Assembly: GCA_045587385.1 (NCBI GenBank)
Contig: JAZNCE010000110.1
Span: 49,876-113,875 of the forward strand
Origin: SVQP01 sp045587385
GTDB taxonomy: Bacteria > Bacillota > Clostridia > Oscillospirales > CAG-272
Reading direction: 5' to 3'
DNA: 64,000 nt
Under the pieces are notes generated by a model that saw only the letters and a program-made list of their open reading frames with translations, was not told where the DNA came from and ran no database searches. Shown piece by piece: positions 8,269 to 15,768 of the stretch; within the stretch, counting starts at the first letter, position 1; every line of letters starts with the position of its first letter. A program made the translations under genes and the position numbers.

Positions 8269-9450
8269 TTAAAGCAGCTCTGCAGCCAGTACGGGTGCAA
8301 GATCCTTTGCCTCCCAAGGTGCATCCACGTCTTCTCTACCCATGTGACCGTAAGCGGCAACTGCAGAGTAAATGGGTCTGCGCAGATCAAAACGCTTGAT
8401 GATGGCTGCGGGACGCAGGTCTACGTGGCGCAGTACAGCCTCGGAGATCTTGTCCTCGTCTACCTTTGCAGTACCAAAAGTGTCTATCATAACGGATACG
8501 GGCTTTGCAACGCCGATTGCGTAAGCGACCTGTACCTCGCACTGGTCAGCAAGACCTGCAGCAACCACGTTCTTTGCAATGTATCTTGCAGCGTAGGATG
8601 CAGAACGGTCTACCTTTGTGGGGTCCTTACCCGAAAATGCGCCGCCGCCGTGACGAGCGTAACCGCCGTAGGTATCAACGATGATCTTTCTGCCGGTCAA
8701 ACCGGTATCGCCTGCAGGGCCGCCGATGACGAATCTGCCGGTGGGGTTGACGTAGATCTTGGTATCAGCATCGATCAGATGTGCGGGCACGATGGGCTCA
8801 ATGACGTGCTTGATCATGTCTGCACGGATCTGCTCCACCTCTACCTCAGGGCTATGCTGGGTGGAAATAACCAGCGCGTCCACGCGAACGGGCTTGCCGT
8901 CGTGGTATTCTACGGTCACCTGGGTCTTGCCGTCGGGACGCAGATAGGTCAGCATACCGTTCTTACGTACCTCAGTCAGACGAAGTGCCATCTTATGTGC
9001 CAAGGAAATGGGCAGGGGCATCAGCTCCTCGGTTTCATTGCAAGCATAACCGAACATCAAGCCCTGGTCACCGGCACCGGTGTCCAGACCGTCGGTATCC
9101 ACGCCAGCCTTTGCCTCCAAGGACTTATCAACACCCATAGCAATGTCGGGGCTCTGCTCGTGAATGGAGTTGATGACAGCGCAGCTGTCGCAGTCAAAGC
9201 CGTACTTTGCGCGGTCGTAGCCGATCTCGCGGACGGTCTCTCTTACGATGCTCTGAATGTCAACGTACGCGGAGGTGGTGATCTCACCCATGACGCATAC
9301 AAGGCCGGTGGTCACAAAGGTCTCGCAAGCTACGCGAGCCATGGGGTCAGCAGCCAGCATGTTATCCAATACGGCATCAGAGATCTTATCACAAATTTTA
9401 TCGGGATGTCCTTCGGTTACACTTTCACTTGTGAACAATACTTTTTTCAT
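8269..9450 (-). CDS. metK: S-adenosylmethionine synthetase
   Basis: 393 residues, full family length. MetK makes S-adenosylmethionine from methionine and ATP in the cytosol. Signature residues present: GHPDK (14-18), the GAGDQGLMFGYA signature, the KTQVTVEY segment, and the glycine-rich GGGAFSGKDPTKVDRS loop. It lies 37 nt downstream of the COG2426 gene on the same strand. The short gap leaves no room for a SAM riboswitch, and none is visible. Confidence 0.97.
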   Translation of the reverse strand: MKKVLFTSESVTEGHPDKICDKISDAVLDNMLAADPMARVACETFVTTGLVCVMGEITTSAYVDIQSIVRETVREIGYDRAKYGFDCDSCAVINSIHEQSPDIAMGVDKSLEAKAGVDTDGLDTGAGDQGLMFGYACNETEELMPLPISLAHKMALRLTEVRKNGMLTYLRPDGKTQVTVEYHDGKPVRVDALVISTQHSPEVEVEQIRADMIKHVIEPIVPAHLIDADTKIYVNPTGRFVIGGPAGDTGLTGRKIIVDTYGGYARHGGGAFSGKDPTKVDRSASYAARYIAKNVVAAGLADQCEVQVAYAIGVAKPVSVMIDTFGTAKVDEDKISEAVLRHVDLRPAAIIKRFDLRRPIYSAVAAYGHMGREDVDAPWEAKDLAPVLAAELL

Positions 9451-9487
9451 TATCTTTCCCTCTTTTTATGTCAATATTTTATTATAA

Positions 9488-10012
9488 TCAAATCAAAAAG
9501 CCCAGCCACTCGATACCGCTTGACACGCCCAAGCAAATGAGTGTGACGATCACGCCCGCGATCATCACGCCAAGCAACGCAGAAAGCATGGCTCTCCAGA
9601 AATTCATGCGAATGGTAGCGGCAACCAGCGAGCCTGTCCAAGCTCCCGTTACGGGCAGCGGAATGGCGATAAAGAAGCAAAGTCCCCAAAATCCAAAGCG
9701 TTGGATCTTATCGGTATTCTTTTCTGCCTTGCGGCGCAGCCATGCGGCAAACGCACGCACGAATTTGATAGGCATCTTTTCCATGACGGTCAACACCTGC
9801 CGGATCAGCAGCAGAATAAAGGGTACGGGCAGCATATTGCCTGCAACGGCTAACAGATAGGTCAGCCACCAAGGCGTTTGCGGCTCCAAAAACCAGCCCA
9901 GCGGGATTGCGCCACGCAGCTCGATGACGGGCACCATGGAGCACAGAAAAACACCCAGCTCCTTGCCGCCGCTCATCAAAAAATCAATTAAAGCTTGCTT
10001 GATAGCATCCAT
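9488..10012 (-). CDS. COG2426 / small multidrug export family membrane protein
   Basis: 174 residues, about four to five membrane segments. The family marks MVPVIELRGAIPLG near the N-terminus and FFIAIPLPVTGAWTGSL in the second half are both present; they resemble the paired re-entrant motifs of DedA-like proteins. The start at 10012 (MDAIKQAL) follows GGAG with 6 nt spacing; longer in-frame extensions overlap the upstream gene's end. The family name implies drug export, but no transport has been convincingly shown, so substrate is unknown. 37 nt after ribU. Confidence 0.85.
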   Translation of the reverse strand: MDAIKQALIDFLMSGGKELGVFLCSMVPVIELRGAIPLGWFLEPQTPWWLTYLLAVAGNMLPVPFILLLIRQVLTVMEKMPIKFVRAFAAWLRRKAEKNTDKIQRFGFWGLCFFIAIPLPVTGAWTGSLVAATIRMNFWRAMLSALLGVMIAGVIVTLICLGVSSGIEWLGFLI

Positions 10013-10049
10013 GTTTAACTCCAAACGGATATTTCCCTGTTTCCGCGCG

Positions 10050-10754
10050 TCAGACAAACCACTCGATCTTGCCGCCAAGCAGCACAAAGAACAAGATCAA
10101 CGATGCAGCAATCAGCAACACGCCTGCAAGCGTGATCAGCAGATTGGTCTTCCAAGTGCCCTTATGCGGCGTGCTGTCGGATTTTTGCCCGGGCAGCTTG
10201 ACGCGCGCATAGCGCAGCGCGGTGGAAACGGGTTTATATAGGATCAGCACCAGAGCGGCATTCATGACCGCCTTGGTCAGATTAAAAGGCAAAATTAAGG
10301 TGGGAAGCATGGCGGCAACGGTTGCCGTATCTACTCCCGGGGTATACAGCGGTACGACCAGCAAATTCATGCCCATCATGATCGCTGTTAAACAGAAAAC
10401 AGAAGACACCAGACCGATGACGGCACCAAGCAGGTCACGGCGGTAGCGGTAGATCAGCGATGCGACCACCGAAAAGGACGCCGACGATACGAAATTCATC
10501 ACAAATCCGTAAAAGCCGGTCTCACTGACCGTGATCAGCTCCAGCAAAGCCGTCACAGCGGAAATCGTGACAGCTGCCACGGGGCCGAACAAAAGTCCGC
10601 CGATCGTGATCAGACAATCCTTGATATCAAAGGTCAAAAAAGTGACCTTGATGTGAAACAGCGAGGTCGCTGCATAGGCGAGCGCGCAAAACAGCGCGGT
10701 CATGACCATGAGCAAAATCTGCTCCTTGGTCGTTAGTTTTTGCGTTTTTTTCAT
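10050..10754 (-). CDS. ribU: ECF transporter S component, riboflavin-type (RibU-like)
   Basis: 234 residues, hydrophobic, with about six membrane helices in the ECF S-component pattern (ALFCALAYAATSL, FDIKDCLITIGGLLFGPVAA, SETGFYGFVMNFVSSASF). The riboflavin assignment comes mostly from the FMN riboswitch directly upstream; RibU delivers riboflavin to the shared ECF module, whose genes are not in this window. It carries an extra C-terminal stretch of about 50 residues with one more helix compared with the usual RibU of about 190 residues. The ATG at 10754 directly follows the riboswitch expression platform. Confidence 0.85.
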   Translation of the reverse strand: MKKTQKLTTKEQILLMVMTALFCALAYAATSLFHIKVTFLTFDIKDCLITIGGLLFGPVAAVTISAVTALLELITVSETGFYGFVMNFVSSASFSVVASLIYRYRRDLLGAVIGLVSSVFCLTAIMMGMNLLVVPLYTPGVDTATVAAMLPTLILPFNLTKAVMNAALVLILYKPVSTALRYARVKLPGQKSDSTPHKGTWKTNLLITLAGVLLIAASLILFFVLLGGKIEWFV

Positions 10755-10784
10755 AAAAAATCCCCCTGCAGACAGACTTGGGGG
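10755..10784 (-). promoter_or_regulatory. expression-platform hairpin of the FMN riboswitch (terminator plus masked ribosome site)
   Basis: On the minus strand CCCCC, 13-nt loop, GGGGG and a T6 run ending one base before the ribU ATG. The 3' arm AGGGGGA is also the only Shine-Dalgarno. The same hairpin can therefore stop transcription and hide the ribosome site. A small GCCCGTGCGCGGGC palindrome (10797-10810) lies between it and the aptamer. Confidence 0.75.
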
Positions 10785-10814
10785 AAAGGACAATTTGCCC
10801 GCGCACGGGCTTTC

Positions 10815-10943
10815 TTATTCTTTCCCATCCGGACTGTACCGTCGGTCAGGGAATCTCACCCTGTCGGCTCTGCATATGATGCAGAGTTTGTAGACTATGT
10901 GCATGCACGTTCACTACCGGTATGGAATTTCACCAATTCTCAA
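10815..10943 (-). ncRNA. FMN riboswitch (RFN element)
   Basis: The minus strand carries the conserved RFN blocks in order: TTGGTGAAATTCC, ACCGGTAGT, a variable arm CTCTGCATCATATGCAGAG, CCGACAG, GGTGAGATTCCC, GACCGACGGT and the closing AGTCCGGATGGG. This is the classic FMN-sensing aptamer, normally switching riboflavin genes off when FMN is plentiful. It precedes ribU. Confidence 0.96.
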
Positions 10944-10985
10944 AAATAAAATGTGGGGGATGGGATGAAACTCATCCCATCCCCC
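10944..10985 (-). terminator. terminator of tuf
   Basis: Minus-strand GGGGGATGGGATGA / TCATCCCATCCCCC, 14 bp with a 3-nt loop, followed by ACATTTTATTTTT; 31 nt after the tuf stop codon. It abuts the riboswitch start, so the ribU promoter must overlap this stretch. Confidence 0.85.
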
Positions 10986-11016
10986 GAATATACGTTCAAA
11001 TATTTATGATCGTAAA

Positions 11017-12222
11017 TTACTCGATGATAGCGGAAACGACGCCGGAACCAACGGTTCTACCACCCTCACGGATAGCGAAACGCAGACCCTCTTCGCAAGC
11101 GATGGGGGTGATCAGCTCAACGGTCATGTCAACGTTGTCACCGGGGCGGCACATCTCAACGCCTGCAGGCAGGGAGATAACGCCGGTAACGTCGGTGGTT
11201 CTGAAGTAGAACTGAGGTCTGTAACCAGCCAGGAAGGGCTTCTTACGGCCGCCTTCCTTCTCAGTCAGAACGTATACGTGGCCAACGAACTTGGTGTGGG
11301 GGTTAACGGTACCGGGCTTAGCCAGAACCTGACCTCTTTCGATGCCGTCCTTAGCAACGCCGCGGAGCAGAGCACCGATGTTGTCACCAGCCTCTGCCTG
11401 GGGCAGCAGCTTGTGGAACATCTCGACACCGGTAACGGTGGTGGAAGTTCTCTCGTCGGACAGACCAACGATCTCAACAACGTCACCAACCTTGATGGTA
11501 CCTCTCTCAACTCTACCGGTAGCAACAGTACCACGGCCGGAGATGGAGAATACGTCCTCGACGGGCATCAGGAAGGGCTTGTCAGACTGACGCTCGGGAG
11601 TAGGAATATACTCGTCAACGTTCTGCATCAGCTCGAGAATGCAAGCATACTCAGGAGCGGAGTTGTCCATGTTGGTGGACTCAAGAGCCTCACGAGCGGA
11701 ACCGCGGATGATCGGGATATCGTCACCGGGGAACTCGTACTGAGACAGCAGATCACGGATCTCCATCTCTACCAGGTCGAGCAGCTCATCGTCGTCAACC
11801 AGGTCGGTCTTGTTCATGAATACTACGATTGCGGGAACGCCTACCTGACGAGCAAGCAGAACGTGCTCTCTGGTCTGCTGGAGAGGACCGTCAGTACCTG
11901 CAACAACCAGGATAGCGCCGTCCATCTGTGCAGCACCGGTGATCATGTTCTTAACGTAGTCGGCGTGGCCGGGGCAGTCAACGTGAGCGTAGTGACGGTT
12001 CTCAGTCTCGTACTCAACGTGTCTGGTGTTGATTGTGATACCTCTTGCTCTTTCCTCGGGAGCGTTGTCGATCTGGTCGTATGCCATGAACTCAACGTTG
12101 CCCTGGCCCAGAGACAGAGTCTTGGTGATAGCAGCGGTCAGAGTGGTCTTACCGTGGTCAACGTGACCGATGGTACCAATGTTAACGTGGGGCTTGGTTC
12201 TTTCAAATGTTTGCTTTGCCAT
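11017..12222 (-). CDS. tuf: elongation factor Tu
   Basis: 401 residues. EF-Tu delivers aminoacyl-tRNA to the ribosome as a GTP complex. G-motifs: GHVDHGKTTL (about 19-28), RGITINTRHVEYET, DCPGHADY and NKTD; domains 2 and 3 are complete to the usual IREGGRTVGSGVV ending. An ACGGAGG site precedes the ATG. Last gene of the rpsL-rpsG-fusA-tuf series. No second tuf copy is in this window. Confidence 0.99.
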   Translation of the reverse strand: MAKQTFERTKPHVNIGTIGHVDHGKTTLTAAITKTLSLGQGNVEFMAYDQIDNAPEERARGITINTRHVEYETENRHYAHVDCPGHADYVKNMITGAAQMDGAILVVAGTDGPLQQTREHVLLARQVGVPAIVVFMNKTDLVDDDELLDLVEMEIRDLLSQYEFPGDDIPIIRGSAREALESTNMDNSAPEYACILELMQNVDEYIPTPERQSDKPFLMPVEDVFSISGRGTVATGRVERGTIKVGDVVEIVGLSDERTSTTVTGVEMFHKLLPQAEAGDNIGALLRGVAKDGIERGQVLAKPGTVNPHTKFVGHVYVLTEKEGGRKKPFLAGYRPQFYFRTTDVTGVISLPAGVEMCRPGDNVDMTVELITPIACEEGLRFAIREGGRTVGSGVVSAIIE

Positions 12223-12279
12223 TTTGAAAATCCTCCGTAATTATTCTTTCTTAAAATTTTTGTTTGTTTTTTACGTCAA

Positions 12280-14364
12280 TCAGTCGTTCTTAGCACGGCT
12301 CTTGACAATGGTTTCCTGAATGGACTTGGGTACCTCAGCGAAGTGGCTGGGTTCCATGGAGTAGATGCCACGGCCCTGGGTCTTGGAACGCAGGTCGGTA
12401 GCATAGCCGAACATCTCGGACAGCGGCACGTGCGCGATGATTTCCTCAACGCCACCGGTGCGTGCTTCCATAGTGCTGATCTGACCACGACGGGAGTTGA
12501 AGTCACCAATAACTTCACCCATGTAGTCCTCGGGAACAATGGTAACGACCTTCATCATAGGCTCGGTGAGCACGGGGTCTGCCTTACGCATAGCTTCCTT
12601 GAATGCCATAGAACCGGCAATCTTGAACGCCATTTCGGAAGAGTCGACTTCGTGGTAAGAACCGTCGTAAAGAGTTACCTTAACGTCAACTACGCTGTAG
12701 CCTGCGAGTACACCGCTCTGCATTGCGCCCTGAATACCGGCGTCAACTGCGGGGATGTATTCCTTGGGGATAGAACCGCCAACGGTAGCGTTAACGAATT
12801 CATAACCCTTACCGGGCTCGTTGGGCTCAACGATGATCTTGACGTGACCGTACTGACCGGAACCACCGGACTGACGCTTGTACTTGCACTCATGGTCAAC
12901 CTTCTTGCGGATGGTTTCCTTGTATGCAACCTGGGGCTTACCATTGTTAGCCTCAACCTTGAACTCGCGCAGAAGTCTGTCAACGATGATCTCAAGGTGG
13001 AGCTCACCCATACCAGCGATAATGGTCTGGCCGGTTTCTTCATCAGTGTAGGTCTTAAAGGTGGGGTCTTCCTCAGCCAGCTTGGACAGAGCAATACCCA
13101 TCTTTTCCTGACCCGCTCTGGTCTTAGGCTCGATAGCCTGACGGATAACGGGCTCGGGGAATTCCATGTTTTCAAGGATAATGGGGTTCTTCTCATCGCA
13201 GAAGGTATCACCCGTGGTGGAGTAACGGATACCGATTGCAGCTGCAATGTCACCGCTGAAGCATGCGTCGATGTCCTTACGGTCATTTGCATGCATCTGC
13301 AGGATTCTACCCAGACGCTCGCGCTTACCCTTGGTAGAGTTGTACACGGTGTCGCCTGCGTTGATTACGCCCGAGTATACGCGGAAATAGCAAAGCTTTC
13401 CTACGAAGGGGTCGGTCATAATCTTGAATGCCAGTGCGGACATGGGAGCTTCATCGGATGCTTCTCTGCTGTCTTCCTCGTCGGTATCGGGGTTTACACC
13501 GGTTACGGGAGGAATATCCAGAGGAGAAGGCATATAGTCGATAACTGCGTCAAGCAGCTTCTGAACGCCCTTGTTACGGTAAGAGGTACCGCAAACAACG
13601 GGAACGATTCTGTTGTCGATGCACGCCTTGCGGAGTGCGCCCTTGATTTCCTCTTCGGTGAGCTCTTCATCGCAGAGGAACTTTTCCATCAGCTCATCAT
13701 CCTGCTCTGCAGCTGCCTCTACCATCTTTGCACGGTATTCCTGAGCAAGCTCCAGCATATCTTCGGGGATGGGCTCGATTCTGATGTCCTTACCAAGGTC
13801 GTCATAGTAAACAACTGCTTCCATCTTGACCAAGTCAATGATGCCGCGGAAGGTCATCTCCTTGCCGATAGGCAGCTGGATCGGGATTGCATTGGTATGC
13901 AGTCTCTCTTCCATCATGCCAAGCACGCGGTAGAAGTCCGCGCCGGTGATGTCCATCTTGTTTACATATGCCATTCTCGGTACACGGTATTTGTCTGCCT
14001 GTCTCCAGACAGTTTCGGACTGGGGTTCAACGCCACCCTTAGCGCAGAATACGGTTACTGCGCCGTCAAGCACGCGCAGAGATCTCTCAACCTCTACGGT
14101 AAAGTCAACGTGGCCGGGGGTGTCGATCAGGTTCAGACGGTGACCCTTCCACACGCAAGTAGTTGCTGCGGAAGTAATGGTAATACCTCTCTCCTGCTCT
14201 TCTTCCATCCAGTCCATCGTTGCTGCGCCCTGGTGTACCTCACCCAGCTTATGAGTCTTACCTGTGTAGAACAGGATTCTCTCGGATGTGGTGGTCTTAC
14301 CGGCATCGATGTGCGCCATGATACCGATATTTCGCGTATTTAAAAGCGAATATTCCCTAGGCAT
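12280..14364 (-). CDS. fusA: elongation factor G
   Basis: 694 residues, normal EF-G length. The GTPase drives translocation and, with RRF, ribosome recycling. Visible: MAHIDAGKTTTSERILFYTG in the P-loop region, ERGITITSAATT (switch I side), DTPGHVDFT, NKMD, and the complete domains II-V through to SMEPSHFAEVP. The ATG follows AAGGAG by 11 nt. It lies 24 nt after rpsG and 57 nt before tuf in the standard str order. Confidence 0.99.
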   Translation of the reverse strand: MPREYSLLNTRNIGIMAHIDAGKTTTSERILFYTGKTHKLGEVHQGAATMDWMEEEQERGITITSAATTCVWKGHRLNLIDTPGHVDFTVEVERSLRVLDGAVTVFCAKGGVEPQSETVWRQADKYRVPRMAYVNKMDITGADFYRVLGMMEERLHTNAIPIQLPIGKEMTFRGIIDLVKMEAVVYYDDLGKDIRIEPIPEDMLELAQEYRAKMVEAAAEQDDELMEKFLCDEELTEEEIKGALRKACIDNRIVPVVCGTSYRNKGVQKLLDAVIDYMPSPLDIPPVTGVNPDTDEEDSREASDEAPMSALAFKIMTDPFVGKLCYFRVYSGVINAGDTVYNSTKGKRERLGRILQMHANDRKDIDACFSGDIAAAIGIRYSTTGDTFCDEKNPIILENMEFPEPVIRQAIEPKTRAGQEKMGIALSKLAEEDPTFKTYTDEETGQTIIAGMGELHLEIIVDRLLREFKVEANNGKPQVAYKETIRKKVDHECKYKRQSGGSGQYGHVKIIVEPNEPGKGYEFVNATVGGSIPKEYIPAVDAGIQGAMQSGVLAGYSVVDVKVTLYDGSYHEVDSSEMAFKIAGSMAFKEAMRKADPVLTEPMMKVVTIVPEDYMGEVIGDFNSRRGQISTMEARTGGVEEIIAHVPLSEMFGYATDLRSKTQGRGIYSMEPSHFAEVPKSIQETIVKSRAKND

Positions 14365-14388
14365 ATTCTAACGGTCTCCTTGATAAAA

Positions 14389-14859
14389 TTAGTATCTGTA
14401 GTGTGCGAAAGCCTTGTTGGCTTCTGCCATTCTGTGTGTTTCTTCCTTCTTCTTGAATGCGCCACCGGCATTGTTGATAGCGTCCATCATCTCACCTGCG
14501 AGACGCTCTGCCATGGTAGCCTCTCCGCGCTTTCTTGCATATGCAACCAGCCAGCGGAGTCCAAGGGTCTGCTTGCGGTCAGCTCTGACTTCCATCGGTA
14601 CCTGGTAAGTGGAACCACCTACACGGCGAGCCTTTACTTCCAGCTCGGGCATGATGTTGTCAAGAGCAGCCTGGAACACCTCAAGGGGATTCTTGCCCTG
14701 CTTTGCTTCGATGATCTCAAATGCATCGTAAACAATCTTCTGAGCAACTCCCTTCTTGCCGTCATACATCACGTTGTTGATCAGCTTGGTAACAAGCTTG
14801 GAATTGTACAACGGATCCGGCAATACATCTCTTTTGGATATACGACCTCTTCTCGGCAC
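14389..14859 (-). CDS. rpsG: ribosomal protein S7
   Basis: 156 residues from a GTG start. S7 nucleates the 3' domain of 16S rRNA at the head of the small subunit. The start was set at GTG 14859 because the protein then begins V/M-PRRGRISKRDV, has exactly the family length, and has AAGGAGG 8 nt upstream. The upstream ATG would overlap that ribosome site. Conserved blocks include ARRVGGSTYQVPMEV and RWLVAYARKR. It follows rpsL after an unusually long 156-nt gap. Confidence 0.98.
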   Translation of the reverse strand: MPRRGRISKRDVLPDPLYNSKLVTKLINNVMYDGKKGVAQKIVYDAFEIIEAKQGKNPLEVFQAALDNIMPELEVKARRVGGSTYQVPMEVRADRKQTLGLRWLVAYARKRGEATMAERLAGEMMDAINNAGGAFKKKEETHRMAEANKAFAHYRY

Positions 14860-14942
14860 TGTACTTCCCTCCTTCATCAAATTTTTAAAATGAGATCATT
14901 GGTACTCAAAAGCAATCTTCTGTTAGCACGCGTCGGTCGTTT

Positions 14943-14960
14943 TATATAAACATTAAATTT
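14943..14960. repeat. 18-bp inverted repeat flanking rpsL, downstream copy
   Basis: TATATAAACATTAAATTT; perfect reverse complement of the stretch at 15459-15476. In the transcript the two would pair and loop out the whole rpsL reading frame. Confidence 0.8.
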
Positions 14961-15015
14961 ACTAAAACTTCAGACGGTCCAAAAATGCTTTATACCTGTT
15001 GTTTTGTCCCCCGAA

Positions 15016-15432
15016 TTACTTCTTCTTGGGAACCTTAGCGCCGTACTTGGAACGGCTCTGTGCACGGTTTGCAACACCCTGAGCATCCAGAGTACCGCGG
15101 ATAATGTGGTAACGTACACCGGGCAGGTCTCTTACTCTACCGCCTCTGATGAGGACAACGGAGTGCTCCTGCAGGTTGTGGCCGATACCGGGGATATAAA
15201 CGGTTGCCTCGAGGCCGTTGGTCAGTCTGACTCTTGCGATCTTACGCATAGCGGAGTTAGGCTTCTTAGGGCTGGTCGTGGAAACCTTGGTGCAAACACC
15301 TCTCTTCTGGGGAGATGCCTGATCGGTGGGAACGTTGTTCAAAGTGTTGAAGCCCTTCTGCAGCACGGGTGCCTTGGACTTGTACACCTTATCGCTACGA
15401 CCCTGTCTGACGAGCTGGTTAAAGGTTGGCAT
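15016..15432 (-). CDS. rpsL: ribosomal protein S12
   Basis: 138 residues; decoding-site protein of the small subunit. Core blocks TTSPKKPNSAMRK and PGIGHNLQEHSV are intact. Aligned by eye to E. coli S12, the lysine at E. coli position 88 is arginine here (residue 101, codon AGA at 15130-15132, in GGRVRDLPG), while the lysine at position 43 is kept (K56). Relative to E. coli there is a 13-residue insert near FNTLNNVPTDQAS, as in other Gram-positives. First gene of the str operon, with promoter at 15560-15588 and GAAGGAGG upstream. Confidence 0.99.
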   Translation of the reverse strand: MPTFNQLVRQGRSDKVYKSKAPVLQKGFNTLNNVPTDQASPQKRGVCTKVSTTSPKKPNSAMRKIARVRLTNGLEATVYIPGIGHNLQEHSVVLIRGGRVRDLPGVRYHIIRGTLDAQGVANRAQSRSKYGAKVPKKK

Positions 15433-15458
15433 ACTTCCTTGTCTTCCTCCTTCTTCAG

Positions 15459-15476
15459 AAATTTAATGTTTATATA
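15459..15476. repeat. 18-bp inverted repeat flanking rpsL, upstream copy
   Basis: AAATTTAATGTTTATATA, located in the 5' leader of rpsL; perfect complement of 14943-14960, 498 bp away. Confidence 0.8.
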
Positions 15477-15559
15477 CAGACGCAGCATGCTGCGAAACTG
15501 TCAATTTGACTGAAATGCGTCGTTTTGGGCACACTCCACCCATAGCGCAGATACAACTT

Positions 15560-15588
15560 ATTATAGCATTTCACTCTTTTTTTGTCAA
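15560..15588 (-). promoter_or_regulatory. sigma-A promoter of the rpsL-rpsG-fusA-tuf operon
   Basis: Perfect TTGACA (15583-15588), 17-nt spacer, perfect TATAAT (15560-15565) on the minus strand, giving a leader of about 120 nt before rpsL. The rest of the 336-bp gap (15433-15768) holds this leader, a small GCACAAAT/ATTTGTGC hairpin (15624-15651) and the rpoC end hairpin. Confidence 0.93.
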
Positions 15589-15710
15589 GATGCAAAAACA
15601 GAGTGCTTAATTTTCTACGTTTTGCACAAATATGTTTTCTCTCATTTGTGCCCATTTTGACTTATTGCATGGGACCGGGGGCATTTTTTGCCTTTCCCAT
15701 ACGTTACTTT

Positions 15711-15741
15711 GGGGAAACGCGGCACATTGCCGCGTTTCCCC
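15711..15741. terminator. hairpin downstream of rpoC
   Basis: GGGGAAACGCGGCA / TGCCGCGTTTCCCC, 14 bp with a 3-nt loop, 27 nt after the rpoC stop. The T-rich side faces the plus strand; on the rpoC side the stem is followed by AAAGTAACG, so it is a weak terminator or a processing/protecting stem. Confidence 0.6.
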
Positions 15742-15768
15742 TTTGTAATATTACATAGTTTTGCTATC

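Noticed and set aside
9451..9487. SAM riboswitch before metK
   Set aside because: The gap is 37 bp and holds no conserved aptamer block.
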